Assembly (NCBI GenBank): GCA_028868515.1
Contig: JAGWUI010000001.1
Span: 62,001 to 126,000 of the forward strand
Origin: Gammaproteobacteria bacterium
Lineage (GTDB): Bacteria > Pseudomonadota > Gammaproteobacteria > Pseudomonadales > Moraxellaceae
DNA: 64,000 nucleotides
Direction: 5' to 3'
The translations under genes were made by a program, and so were the position numbers. The stretch's first letter is position 1. Every line of letters begins with the position of its first letter. Of the stretch, positions 39,054 to 48,523 are shown one piece after another. The notes beneath the pieces are model-generated. The model was not told the DNA's origin. It ran no database searches and worked only from the letters and a program-made list of their open reading frames with translations.

Positions 39054-39820
39054 AGAATCTGAATTTTTATGCCATTCGTGCGATCTATCGTTTTGAAATG
39101 AATCGTACTTTCCGTACTTTGATTCAGAGTATTGCTTCGCCAGTTCTTTCTACATCGTTGTATTTCATTGTGTTTGGAGCCGCAATTGGCTCGCGCATGG
39201 GCGAAATTAACGGTGTCAGTTATGGGGCTTTCATTATTCCTGGTTTGATTATGCTAACCATGCTGAATGAAAGTATTTCCAATGCGTCATTTGGGATTTA
39301 TATGCCGAAATGGACAGGTACGATCTATGAACTGTTGTCTGCACCAGTTTCATTTGTAGAGGTATTACTTGGCTATGTCGGCGCTGCGGCGACTAAGTCT
39401 CTCATGCTGGGCATTCTTATGCTGATTACCGCACGTTTTTTTGTGGATTATGAGATTCTACATCCGCTATGGATGATCCTTTTCCTGATACTGACCTCAA
39501 TCACCTTTAGCTTGTTTGGCTTTATCATTGGAATCTGGGCGGATGATTTCCAAAAGTTACAGGTGATTCCGTTGATGGTCGTTACGCCGTTGACTTTTTT
39601 AGGCGGTAGTTTTTATTCAGTCAATATGTTGCCGCCGTTTTGGCGTGAGATCACGTTGTTTAATCCTGTGGTCTATCTGATTAATGGTTTGCGCTGGAGC
39701 TTTTATGGCATTGCTGATGTGAATATCTGGATCAGTGTCGGTATGACTGCGGGCTTTATGCTGCTGTGTTTGATTGGAGTGGCATGGATATTTAAGACTG
39801 GATATCGGATTAGAAGTTAA
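39050..39820 (+). CDS. yadH: ABC-2 type permease (YadH type)
   Basis: 256 residues, six helices: [21 protein letters not shown], then [21 protein letters not shown], and the ABC-2 motif [19 protein letters not shown] followed by [12 protein letters not shown]. Partner of the ATPase encoded upstream with ATGA overlap. Substrate not known; YadGH-like systems are poorly characterised. Confidence 0.9.
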   Translation: MKNLNFYAIRAIYRFEMNRTFRTLIQSIASPVLSTSLYFIVFGAAIGSRMGEINGVSYGAFIIPGLIMLTMLNESISNASFGIYMPKWTGTIYELLSAPVSFVEVLLGYVGAAATKSLMLGILMLITARFFVDYEILHPLWMILFLILTSITFSLFGFIIGIWADDFQKLQVIPLMVVTPLTFLGGSFYSVNMLPPFWREITLFNPVVYLINGLRWSFYGIADVNIWISVGMTAGFMLLCLIGVAWIFKTGYRIRS

Positions 39821-39864
39821 AGTTATAAATTTAACTAAATCACTCTATAATACCGCCCATCATC

Positions 39865-39903
39865 ACTAGAGTCAGTCGCAAGGCTCTAGTCACTCTCTTT
39901 TTT
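39865..39903 (+). terminator. Terminator after yadGH pair
   Basis: ACTAGAG (39865-39871) pairs with CTCTAGT (39884-39890), followed by cactc and a run of six T. Confidence 0.6.
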
Positions 39904-39995
39904 AAGTCAATTTCTTGTTCTTAATTTGGCTTATATATCAATATTTTTCAATCTGATGTGTCCATGATGGCAGATCAAATGATTTAGGTGCTGGC

Positions 39996-42197
39996 ATGGA
40001 AATCAAAGTCAATTATCTCGACAATCTTCGACAAGAAGCTAAGTTCGATGACTTTACGGTAATCGCTGATCAACCGATTCGCTACAAGGGCGATGGGTCA
40101 GCGCCAGGACCTTTTGACTATTTTCTAGCATCTTCGGCCTTATGTGCTGCTTACTTTGTCAAGGTCTACTGCGCAGCGCGTAATATTCCAACTGATCATA
40201 TTCGTCTATCACAAAACAATATTGTCGATCCAGAAAATCGCTATAAGCAAATCTTTAAAATTCAAGTCGAATTGCCAGCCGATATTTCCGCCAAAGACCG
40301 TCAAGGGATTCTGCGCTCGATTGATCGTTGTACTGTCAAAAAAGTCATTCAAGCTGGGCCTGATTTTATCATCGAAGAAGTCGAAAACATTGATGCTGAC
40401 GCACAAGCGTTGCTCATGCCGAATTTGGCTTCAGGAAGTAGTACTCATATTCTTGGCAAAGATCTACCGCTTGAGGAAACCATAGCCAATATGTCGAGTA
40501 TTTTGGCTGGTCTCGGCATGAAGATTGAGATTTCCTCGTGGCGAAATATTGTACCGAATGTGTGGTCTTTACATATTCGTGATGCACAATCGCCGATGTG
40601 TTTTACCAATGGCAAAGGCGCAACCAAAGAAAGCGCATTAGCATCGGCGTTGGGTGAATTCATTGAGCGTTTAAACTGTAATTTCTTCTATAACGACCAG
40701 TTCTGGGGTGAGGAAATTGCAAATGCTGATTTTGTTCATTATCCCGATGAAAAATGGTTTAAGCCTGATGCAAATGATCAACTGCCATCAGGTATTCTCG
40801 ATGAATATTGTCTAGAGATTTACAACCCAGATGATGAGCTACGTGGTTCTCATTTGATTGATACCAATTCAGGGAATGTTGAGCGTGGTATTTGTTCACT
40901 ACCCTTTGTGCGTCAGTCTGATGGAGAAGTGGTGTATTTCCCATCCAATCTGATCGAAAACTTGTTTCTAAGTAATGGGATGAGTGCTGGAAATACTTTG
41001 GTTGAAGCCCAAGTACAATGTTTGTCTGAGATTTTTGAGCGAGCAGTAAAGCGTGAAATTCTAGAAGGCGAGATTGCGTTGCCTGATGTGCCTCAAGAGG
41101 TGATTGCAAAATATCCGAGCATTGTGGCAGGTATTCAAGCACTTGAAGAACAAGGATTTCCTGTATTAGTAAAAGACGCATCGTTGGGTGGTAAATATCC
41201 CGTCATGTGTGTCACGCTCATGAATCCACGTACAGGTGGCGTGTTTGCGTCGTTTGGCGCGCATCCTAATTTTGAGATTGCATTAGAACGCAGCCTGACG
41301 GAGTTGCTACAAGGTCGAAGTCTTGAAGGTTTGAATGATTTACCGCAGCCAACTTTTGAAAGTAACGCCGTGACTGAGCCAAATAATTTTGTTGAGCATT
41401 TTATTGATTCGAGCGGTGTAGTGTCGTGGCGTTTTTTCAGTGCTAAAGCAGACTATGATTTTGTCGAATGGGATTTTTCAGGTTGGGGGAGTGACCCAAA
41501 TACTGAGGAGGCAGCAGCACTATTTGGCATCCTCGAAGAGATGGGCAAAGAAGTGTACATGGCGGTGTATGAGCATCTAGGTGCAATTGCTTGTCGGATT
41601 CTAGTTCCTGATTATTCAGAAATTTATCTGGTAGAAGATCTAATTTGGGATAACACCAACAAAGCGCTATTGTTCCGTGAGGATATTTTAAATTTACATC
41701 GTTTAGATGATGCTGCGCTTCGGGCATTGGTTGAACGCTTAGAAAGTAGCGAGTTGGATGATTACACGGAAATAACAACTTTGATCGGTATTGAATTTGA
41801 TGACAATACGGTCTGGGGCCAGCTAACGATTCTCGAGTTAAAGCTATTGATTCATCTCGCTTTGAAGCAATTCGAAGAAGCAAAAGAACTCGTCGAAACT
41901 TTCCTGCAATTTAATACCAACACGGTTGAGCGTGGATTGTTTTATCAATGTTTGAATGTCGTACTTGAAGTTATGTTGGATGATGATCTTTGCATGAAGG
42001 ATTACGAGGTCAATTTCCGTCGAATGTTTGGTAATGAACGAATGGATGCAGCGCTAGGTTCAGTGGATGGAAGCATTCGTTTCTTTGGTTTAACGCCGAC
42101 AAGTATGAAACTTGAAGGCATTGAGCCACATCTACGCTTGATTGAGAGTTATAAGAAGTTGCATACAGCGCGAGCTAAGATAAACATATCAACTTAA
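39996..42197 (+). CDS. ycaO: OsmC-YcaO fusion protein
   Basis: 733 residues. Residues 1-140 are an OsmC-like domain (FDYFLASSALCAAYFVKVYC holds a Cys where OsmC proteins carry the first peroxidatic Cys). From about 170 the YcaO domain: KGATKESALASALGEFIERLN, NTLVEAQVQCLSEIFERAVKRE and GAHPNFEIALERSLTELLQGRS are the ATP/Mg-binding blocks. A helical C-terminus (from about 560) resembles TPR. YcaO ATPases phosphorylate amide bonds; E. coli YcaO helps RimO modify ribosomal protein S12. No azoline-peptide genes are adjacent, so a housekeeping role is more likely than natural-product synthesis. Confidence 0.9.
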   Translation: MEIKVNYLDNLRQEAKFDDFTVIADQPIRYKGDGSAPGPFDYFLASSALCAAYFVKVYCAARNIPTDHIRLSQNNIVDPENRYKQIFKIQVELPADISAKDRQGILRSIDRCTVKKVIQAGPDFIIEEVENIDADAQALLMPNLASGSSTHILGKDLPLEETIANMSSILAGLGMKIEISSWRNIVPNVWSLHIRDAQSPMCFTNGKGATKESALASALGEFIERLNCNFFYNDQFWGEEIANADFVHYPDEKWFKPDANDQLPSGILDEYCLEIYNPDDELRGSHLIDTNSGNVERGICSLPFVRQSDGEVVYFPSNLIENLFLSNGMSAGNTLVEAQVQCLSEIFERAVKREILEGEIALPDVPQEVIAKYPSIVAGIQALEEQGFPVLVKDASLGGKYPVMCVTLMNPRTGGVFASFGAHPNFEIALERSLTELLQGRSLEGLNDLPQPTFESNAVTEPNNFVEHFIDSSGVVSWRFFSAKADYDFVEWDFSGWGSDPNTEEAAALFGILEEMGKEVYMAVYEHLGAIACRILVPDYSEIYLVEDLIWDNTNKALLFREDILNLHRLDDAALRALVERLESSELDDYTEITTLIGIEFDDNTVWGQLTILELKLLIHLALKQFEEAKELVETFLQFNTNTVERGLFYQCLNVVLEVMLDDDLCMKDYEVNFRRMFGNERMDAALGSVDGSIRFFGLTPTSMKLEGIEPHLRLIESYKKLHTARAKINIST

Positions 42198-42226
42198 ACG
42201 CACACACAAATTCATTAGATGTGTTT

Positions 42227-42260
42227 AAGGTGTTAAGGAGTTTTCTTTAACACCTTTTTT
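42227..42260 (+). terminator. Terminator after ycaO
   Basis: AAGGTGTTAA (42227-42236) pairs exactly with TTAACACCTT (42247-42256), followed by TTTT. Confidence 0.88.
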
Positions 42261-42288
42261 CATGTTGTCATTGACAATAATAAGGTAT

Positions 42289-42308
42289 CCATTTGATACT
42301 TTGCGCCA
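42289..42308. promoter_or_regulatory. AraC-type operator, site A
   Basis: CCATTTGATACTTTGCGCCA, in front of the AraC gene at 42335. Eighteen of its 20 bases recur at 45209-45228 before the hydrolase-SDR operon. A GATACT/AGTATC inverted pair (42295-42300, 42311-42316) overlaps it. Suggests autoregulation. Confidence 0.65.
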
Positions 42309-42334
42309 ATAGTATCGTTGTAGAGATCAGCGGC

Positions 42335-43348
42335 TTGGGTAAACCATTACATCGGAAGGTGATTCCAGAAACCTATGTGCAGTTGCTCTTTGAATATCTG
42401 GAAGCACAGGGGTATAACCCAGAAACCTTACTCGGCGAGCCGTGGCCTATTCCTGATCCGCATGGACTTGGTGGCGTGGATGTTGAGCATTGGCAAAAAC
42501 TTTTAGAAGCTGCAAGACATCATCTGAATGATCCACTTATCGGCCTGCATGTCGGGCAAACCATTACTGCACGGCACTTAGGGATTTTAGGTGCTGTTCT
42601 TTTAGCCTGTGATCATTTTGGTGCTGTTATGCAACGGTTTGAACGCTATCAGCGTTTGATCTTTGATGTAATGCCAGCAACAATCGAGGTACGCGCAGAT
42701 TATATAGAGTTGATATGGGATATTCAGGACTATCAAGCGGGTCCACTGGTGGATGAAACAGGATGTACTGTGATTGTGCAATTCTGTCGTAGTCTGATTC
42801 GAGGCACTGATTCACTTCTAGAAGTTCATTTTATCCACGCGCAACCTGCTGACATCAAACCTTATGAAGATTATTTTGGTTGTCCAGTCTTGTTTGAACA
42901 ACCCAAACCGCTATTGCGTTTTGGATTCGACATGTTGAATAAGCCATTAAAAAGCCCTGATCCAACCTTAATTGCTATACTCGATAAACATGCAGATCAG
43001 TTACTTGCCAAGTTACCTCAAGTGGAGGAAATTGTGGAGCAGGTTCGTAAGCACATAGCCTACCTACTGCATCAGGGAGAGCCAGATATTGCACAAGTTG
43101 CGGATTTACTGTGTTGTTCTCGTCGCACTTTGCAACGTCGGTTGATGGAGGTGGGAACTAATTTCCGCAATGAATTGAATACGGTGCGCCATGAGTTAGC
43201 GCGATCTTATTTACTAGATGCTCGGTTACAAATCGTCGAAATAGCCTTGATGTTAGGCTATTCCGAGCATAGCGCGTTTACACGTGCTTATAAGGAGTGG
43301 ACAGGAAAGACGCCACAGCAAGAACGTGAATTACAGACGAAAAGTTGA
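42335..43348 (+). CDS. AraC-family regulator of the hydrolase-SDR operon
   Basis: About 337 residues. N-terminal arabinose_bd-like sensor (IPETYVQLLFEYLEAQGYNPETLL; LIGLHVGQTITARHLGILG) and C-terminal AraC HTH (DIAQVADLLCCSRRTLQRRL; QIVEIALMLGYSEHSAFTRAYKEWTG). The open frame runs back to a TTG at 42293, but that codon lies inside the repeated operator-like site, so TTG 42335 (MGKPLHRK) is preferred; no strong Shine-Dalgarno decides. Convergent with the SDR gene 10 bases away. The shared 20-base site argues that it controls itself and the operon starting at 45131. Confidence 0.85.
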   Translation: MGKPLHRKVIPETYVQLLFEYLEAQGYNPETLLGEPWPIPDPHGLGGVDVEHWQKLLEAARHHLNDPLIGLHVGQTITARHLGILGAVLLACDHFGAVMQRFERYQRLIFDVMPATIEVRADYIELIWDIQDYQAGPLVDETGCTVIVQFCRSLIRGTDSLLEVHFIHAQPADIKPYEDYFGCPVLFEQPKPLLRFGFDMLNKPLKSPDPTLIAILDKHADQLLAKLPQVEEIVEQVRKHIAYLLHQGEPDIAQVADLLCCSRRTLQRRLMEVGTNFRNELNTVRHELARSYLLDARLQIVEIALMLGYSEHSAFTRAYKEWTGKTPQQERELQTKS

Positions 43349-43358
43349 ATGACTCACT

Positions 43359-44195
43359 TTAACCATGCTGCTTTTCATCAATCTGCATCATTTTCGCTAG
43401 TCCTTCGCTATTAAAACCCATTAACTCAATAGCATTACGCAGCAGCCCTGGGGCACGAGCAATAAACGTATTTTTCTTAGGTACAATCACAATATCACGT
43501 CGTCTTTCAATCGCATCAACAAGTCCAGCAACCACTTCGTCAATTGATACATATTTCCAGATCCCAGTATTGCTATTCCATACCGCTCGACCCGCAGGAT
43601 CAGCCTGAATCGCATCCATCATCGGTGTTTTAAAGAAAGTTGGATGTAAGCTGCCTACGCCGACATCAACAGGTTTGAGCTCCAAGCGAAGGCTGTCGCA
43701 TAAAGCCCAAACACCTGCTTTGCTGGCGGTATAGTGGGTATTCAGCGGAGAGTGCACAAATGCAGCCATGGAAGATACCGCTAAAAGATAGCCATGGCTG
43801 TTTTTGACATAAGGTAGAGCCGCACGAAAAGTCCGAAATACGCCATTCAAATTAATATCGATAGTACGTTCAAAAGTCTTGGGATCCATATGTTGCATGG
43901 ATTCTGGTTTGCCAACGCCAGCATTAGCAATCACTACATCAATTTTGCCAAAGTGCTGTGCCACATTTGCCAGTGCCACTTCCAGACTTTCCAGCGAGCA
44001 CACGTCAGCGTACCAACCTTTAGCAACCTGATCATGACCCAGAGTTTTAGCTTGGGATTCTACTTTGCTCAGATCAAGATCGAGCAGGGCGAGTTTTGCA
44101 CCTTTGGCTCGTAATGTCTGCGCAGCCGCCTGACCAAGTCCACCAGTTGATCCTGTAATGACAATAACTCGATCTTTGAGTGTGTATTTTTTCAT
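43359..44195 (-). CDS. Short-chain dehydrogenase/reductase
   Basis: 278 residues. Cofactor motif TGSTGGLG near residue 14, NAG motif VIANAGVGKP, catalytic Ser in LLAVSSMAAF and YTASK. The sequence after YxxxK (LRLELKPVDVGVGSLHPTFFKTPMMDAIQ) fits classical SDRs. ATG 44195 follows AAAGGAAA. It lies 27 bases after the alpha/beta hydrolase gene, so they form an operon. Substrate unknown; may reduce or oxidise an alcohol/ketone released by the hydrolase. Confidence 0.9.
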   Translation of the reverse strand: MKKYTLKDRVIVITGSTGGLGQAAAQTLRAKGAKLALLDLDLSKVESQAKTLGHDQVAKGWYADVCSLESLEVALANVAQHFGKIDVVIANAGVGKPESMQHMDPKTFERTIDINLNGVFRTFRAALPYVKNSHGYLLAVSSMAAFVHSPLNTHYTASKAGVWALCDSLRLELKPVDVGVGSLHPTFFKTPMMDAIQADPAGRAVWNSNTGIWKYVSIDEVVAGLVDAIERRRDIVIVPKKNTFIARAPGLLRNAIELMGFNSEGLAKMMQIDEKQHG

Positions 44196-44222
44196 GGTGT
44201 GTTTTCCTTTTATTTTGATCAA

Positions 44223-45131
44223 TTAGACTGGAACAGTTTGTTTGAGGAAATTGATCTGATCCTGCACCACATGCTCAAATGCATCGCCGACATAAATATC
44301 AAAATGACCATAGTCATATCGTTTAATTTCTTTTCGTGGTGTGCGATTCGCATGGCGTAAGGTTGCTTTGGCTGGTGCAACCGTATCGGAATCACAGACA
44401 CAGAACAGCACAGGGGCCTTGATTTTTGGTGTGTTACGACCTGGGTAGTAACGAATAATATCTAGCGAAAAGCGTGCAGCAACATAATTCTTGTAGTCTG
44501 GATCATATTTGGTTAATGCTGATAAACCCGAATAGGCATCAGCGGCATTCATGAGAGCAGTTTCACTAGGATAACCAGATACAGACACCATAATTGGTTC
44601 ATGACCAAGTGCAGCGCCTATTCGGTCGCGGATCGCAAGTGTAGTGAGTTTGATTGAAGTCATAGGATCTATTGCTAAACCAGAGGATAGCCCATCAGTA
44701 AATGGACACTGGGAAATGACCGCTGCTAAATTGGGTTCAGTTGCAGCCGTTGTCAGCACATGACCACCTGAGAAAGACGATCCCCAAAGGATGACTCTTT
44801 TTGGATCAATATTCGGCAAGCTGCGCGCATAGACGATCGCTGCTTTCCAGTCTGCAAGTTGACGCTGAATATCCAGTAGTTGACGTGGGTCACCTTCGCT
44901 ATCACCAAAATGACGATAGTCGAAAACTAAACAGGCATAACCTTCAGCGACAAAACGCTCAGCAAATGCGGTCAGTCGCATTTTTCGAGTACCGCCTAGT
45001 CCATGCGCCATGACAATGATTGGAGAGGGTTCAGCGCTAGTCGGACGATAGAGATAAGCACTACATTTGATACCCGCTGAAGCAAACTGAACTTCATCTG
45101 GTTGTGGAGGATTTACTATTTTTGTGTTCAT
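44223..45131 (-). CDS. Alpha/beta hydrolase, copy 1
   Basis: 302 residues from ATG 45131 (GGGAA upstream). The oxyanion block is MAHGLGGTRKMRL, then VFDYRHFGDSEGDPRQLLDI, nucleophile WGSSFSGGH, acid probably in CVCDSDTVAP and base in YDYGHFDIYVG. No signal peptide. Clearly paralogous to the hydrolase at 53540: FDYRHFG.S.G.PRQLL.I, DWKAAI.YAR and LWGSS.SGGHV are shared in the same order. Driven from a promoter behind operator site B. Confidence 0.88.
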   Translation of the reverse strand: MNTKIVNPPQPDEVQFASAGIKCSAYLYRPTSAEPSPIIVMAHGLGGTRKMRLTAFAERFVAEGYACLVFDYRHFGDSEGDPRQLLDIQRQLADWKAAIVYARSLPNIDPKRVILWGSSFSGGHVLTTAATEPNLAAVISQCPFTDGLSSGLAIDPMTSIKLTTLAIRDRIGAALGHEPIMVSVSGYPSETALMNAADAYSGLSALTKYDPDYKNYVAARFSLDIIRYYPGRNTPKIKAPVLFCVCDSDTVAPAKATLRHANRTPRKEIKRYDYGHFDIYVGDAFEHVVQDQINFLKQTVPV

Positions 45132-45208
45132 CGTGCAGTTCCCATAGACAGGTTGATCACCATATCTTCTGGGAATATTTGTCAGGTAGCTTGACGCTAG
45201 CTGACAAG

Positions 45209-45228
45209 CCACTTGATATTTTGCGCCA
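45209..45228. promoter_or_regulatory. AraC-type operator, site B
   Basis: CCACTTGATATTTTGCGCCA, about 80 bases upstream of the hydrolase start on the minus strand. Differs from site A in two of 20 bases. Relative to its downstream gene it is in the opposite orientation to site A. Confidence 0.65.
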
Positions 45229-45246
45229 TAATCAGAGGGGTAAATT

Positions 45247-46077
45247 TCAGGTCTCTATTTTTCCTGCAAGCTTGCGTCGCAACCAACTCCAGTTATTTGC
45301 ACGGTCATCAATGCGATGCTGTTTAAGCATATCTAATTGCGCGTTAATCGATGCTGCGACTTCTTCACGTTTCTCCCAAAGTACTGCGTCATTATCCATA
45401 TCTAAACCTACCGTTTGGATACGTTCACCGAAACTGAAATAAAAGCGTTGTGGACGAGGAAGCCAAGTCAATCCAAGACCGCGTGACAACGGTGGAATGA
45501 CATCCCCATCACGAGATCTTTTACTTAAGCCTGTGACATCCAATATTTTTTTACCCACTTTACTTGAGCGAACATCCTCGGCGTCAATTAAAATATCATA
45601 GCAATCATCGGGCCCTAACGATGCAAATGGAATGATGTCATAACCATGTTTAATCGCCATTCGCACAAAACCGACGCGTTTTTTCCAAACCAGTCGATAT
45701 TTCTCATCGTGTCGTTTCATGACTTCACGTGCACCGCCCGGAAAAACGAGAATGGATTGACCTGATTCCATCAGCCCATCACAGTTTTCTGGTGTTCCTA
45801 ATACCATGCCATTATTCACCAAAAGTTCACGCCACAGCGGCACTAAGAAGTGTCCGCGATCACCAAGAGAACGCAGTAATACGTTGTGCTTTGCATATAT
45901 CGCTTCAAGCATTAGAGGTGCATCCATAATCCCATAGAGCGTATGATTTCCGACAAATAAGGCTGGACGAGTCAAATCAAGCGCATCTAAACCAATAAAA
46001 CTAGGGTTGAAATACTTGCGCTGTAAGGTGAGATGACGGCTTAGAGTGGCAGGTGATGGTGGAACAAAATCTGGCAT
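45247..46077 (-). CDS. Lysophospholipid-acyltransferase-like protein
   Basis: 276 residues. LPLAT (PlsC-like) motifs: FVGNHTLYGIMDAPL (the NHx4D block), FPGGAREVMKR (acceptor-site block), and IIPFASLGPDD. Resembles the acyltransferases grouped with plant phytyl-ester/DGAT-like enzymes. ATG 46077 follows GGAG by eight bases and is preferred over the frame start at 46134. Same strand as the hydrolase-SDR pair but 115 bases upstream of it, with operator B between. Confidence 0.85.
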   Translation of the reverse strand: MPDFVPPSPATLSRHLTLQRKYFNPSFIGLDALDLTRPALFVGNHTLYGIMDAPLMLEAIYAKHNVLLRSLGDRGHFLVPLWRELLVNNGMVLGTPENCDGLMESGQSILVFPGGAREVMKRHDEKYRLVWKKRVGFVRMAIKHGYDIIPFASLGPDDCYDILIDAEDVRSSKVGKKILDVTGLSKRSRDGDVIPPLSRGLGLTWLPRPQRFYFSFGERIQTVGLDMDNDAVLWEKREEVAASINAQLDMLKQHRIDDRANNWSWLRRKLAGKIET

Positions 46078-46328
46078 AGAGATAACTCCGACTTTAATTA
46101 GTCTATTATAAGGTGGCACTGCATTTAAATACACTTGTACTTTTAATTGGCAAAGTGTTTAATCAGTTGGAAACTAGAGATCACCTCAATATAAATTTGT
46201 AAAATTTTTCATCGATTTTAGGATTAAAAACAGCTTTAATATATTAAAATCTATTAATAAGAGTATTCTTAATACATATTCATGGATGATAAAAAAACAA
46301 GCATGATAATTAAAAAAGGATCAATAAC

Positions 46329-48473
46329 ATGCAAAAAAATACCTTTTCGATCGACGAAATATTGCAGAACAACTCGCCAATTACAACACTGCCCGCAACT
46401 GAAGCAACCTTTTATGCAATTTTTGATGCAGGTCCAGATGTCTTACTGATTGTTGATACAACTGGAACTATTGTGATGGCCAGCAAGCATATAGAGCATT
46501 TGCTAGGTTACACATCGCATGAAATCGTCGGAATGCAAGTTGAATCCCTAATGCCCATGCGTTATCGCGGAAATCACCCATCACTACGAAACCAGTACGC
46601 TGAGGCACCAAGTGCAAGATTGATGGGACAACATCGTGAAATAAAAGCACTGCGAAAGGACGGCAGCGAGTGCGATGTAGAAATTGGCTTGAACCAATTT
46701 GTGACTGCGCAAGGCAGCTTTGTAGTCTGTTCTATACGTGATATCAGCGAACGAATAAAGATTGAAAAATCATTACGCGAGCAAGAAGAAAAACTATTAC
46801 ATCTATTCAAGCTGTCTCCCTTGGGGATTGCGATGACCGATATAAAGGGACGTTTTCTAGCGGTCAATGAGGCCTTTCAGCAAATCTTCGGTTACTCTGA
46901 AGGCGAATTAAATACACTTAATTATTGGGATTTATCCTTCAGCGAATTCGAAGCCGACGAAGAACGCCAGGTAGAAAGTCTGTTACACACAGGTCGATAC
47001 GGTCCCTATGAAAAAGAATACATGCGTAAAGATGGAAGCGTCGTTCCAATTCGGCTAAATGCCGTATTATCTACTGCACATGATGGGCAACCCTATATTT
47101 GGTCAATTGTCGAAGACATCACCCTCAGTAAGCAGGCAGAAGACAAGATCCAAAAATTAGCCTATTTTGATCATTTAACCGGATTACCGAATCGTACGCT
47201 GATGTACGACCGTTTGAAGCATGCGTTGGCGGCAAGTGTAAGAACTGGTATTTATGGCGGTGTGTTGCTCATTGATCTTGATAATTTTAAGGCCATTAAT
47301 GATACATGTGGACATGGGGCGGGCGATTTATTCTTGGTCGAAATTGCGGAAAGACTGAAAACTTGTGTCCGCAAGGACGATACCATCTCTCGTTTAGGCG
47401 GAGACGAATTTATCGTAATTTTGGCTAATTTATCATCAGAGGAAAGCAGTGCAGCAGCTCGTGTCAATCTTATCGCCAAAAAACTACTCACCGCAGTAAA
47501 GAAAAAATTCATTTTGGGTGAAGATTGGTACCAATGTACAGCAAGTATTGGAGCCACATTGTTCAGTGACACTGTAGCTGCCAATGAAGACATATTAAAA
47601 CAAGTTGATCTGGCTTTATACCGTGCAAAAGCGTCTGGGCGCGGTGTGATTCGCTTTTATGATCCTGATATGGAAGCTGCCGTACTGGCACGTACATCCA
47701 TGGAAAGAGACTTGCTGCAAGCATTAGATCAAAAACAGCTAGTGTTGTATTATCAAGCACAATTTACTGAAGAGTTAGGAATATTAGGCGCAGAAGTTCT
47801 GACTCGTTGGCAGCACCCAAAAAAGGGCATGATTCCACCAATAGAATTTATACCTGTGGCAGAGGAAACAGGGTTGATCCTGCAATTGGGAAAATGGGTT
47901 TTAGAAACAGCTTGTTCTCAATTGGCGGCTTGGGCGACTGATCCAATTATGAGTCAGGTATCACTCGCAGTAAACGTCAGTGTACGTCAATTTAGCCAGC
48001 CAGACTTTGTCGATTTGGTGCTATCAATTTTGGATAGTATGGGTGTAAATCCAGTTCGTCTAAAGCTTGAATTGACCGAAAGCGTATTAGCAAGCGACGC
48101 AAAGGATATTGCCGAAAAGATGGATGCCTTAAAAAAAGTAGGTGTATGTTTTTCACTTGACGATTTTGGAACTGGTTATTCTTCACTAGCATATCTCAAA
48201 AGACTTCCACTTGATCAATTGAAAATCGATCAATCATTTGTGCGTGAGGTCTTATCCGACTCAAACGATGCCGCGATTGCAAAAACTGTCGTCGCACTTG
48301 CGCACAGTCTGGGTCTCGATGTGATTGCAGAAGGTGTCGAAACTGAAGCACAAAAAGTCTTCTTATCTGGTGCAGGTTGTAACTCTTATCAAGGCTATTT
48401 GTTTAGCAAGCCTTTGCCAGTTGAGGATTTTGTGCGATTCGTTAAATCTGAGAATCTCAGCAAAACTGTCTAA
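46329..48473 (+). CDS. PAS-PAS-GGDEF-EAL cyclic-di-GMP protein
   Basis: 714 residues, no membrane helix. Two PAS domains (about 25-140 and 150-270: TFYAIFDAGPDVLLIVDTTG; LFKLSPLGIAMTDIKG), then GGDEF (about 280-440) with an intact SRLGGDEFIVIL, then EAL (about 455-705) whose signature reads EVL rather than EAL, with NVSVRQF, ELTES, DDFGTGYSSLAYL, KIDQSFV and EGVET all present. Both synthase and phosphodiesterase look capable; net activity cannot be predicted. Monocistronic, convergent with the copper ATPase gene. Confidence 0.94.
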   Translation: MQKNTFSIDEILQNNSPITTLPATEATFYAIFDAGPDVLLIVDTTGTIVMASKHIEHLLGYTSHEIVGMQVESLMPMRYRGNHPSLRNQYAEAPSARLMGQHREIKALRKDGSECDVEIGLNQFVTAQGSFVVCSIRDISERIKIEKSLREQEEKLLHLFKLSPLGIAMTDIKGRFLAVNEAFQQIFGYSEGELNTLNYWDLSFSEFEADEERQVESLLHTGRYGPYEKEYMRKDGSVVPIRLNAVLSTAHDGQPYIWSIVEDITLSKQAEDKIQKLAYFDHLTGLPNRTLMYDRLKHALAASVRTGIYGGVLLIDLDNFKAINDTCGHGAGDLFLVEIAERLKTCVRKDDTISRLGGDEFIVILANLSSEESSAAARVNLIAKKLLTAVKKKFILGEDWYQCTASIGATLFSDTVAANEDILKQVDLALYRAKASGRGVIRFYDPDMEAAVLARTSMERDLLQALDQKQLVLYYQAQFTEELGILGAEVLTRWQHPKKGMIPPIEFIPVAEETGLILQLGKWVLETACSQLAAWATDPIMSQVSLAVNVSVRQFSQPDFVDLVLSILDSMGVNPVRLKLELTESVLASDAKDIAEKMDALKKVGVCFSLDDFGTGYSSLAYLKRLPLDQLKIDQSFVREVLSDSNDAAIAKTVVALAHSLGLDVIAEGVETEAQKVFLSGAGCNSYQGYLFSKPLPVEDFVRFVKSENLSKTV

Positions 48474-48523
48474 GAGGATTCATTATCAAGCGAAAACACG
48501 CTTACAGATCAGTTTTAGACTAT

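Noticed and set aside
41443-41883. 146-codon antisense frame opposite ycaO
   Set aside because: Shadow frame; no domain, no promoter, and the opposite strand codes a conserved protein.
39996-42197. Azole-peptide (RiPP) cluster around YcaO
   Set aside because: No precursor peptide, dehydrogenase or protease gene on either side.
46145-46172. Third copy of the AraC site near the acyltransferase
   Set aside because: ttggcaaagtgtttaatc shares only scattered bases with the 20-mer; not convincing.
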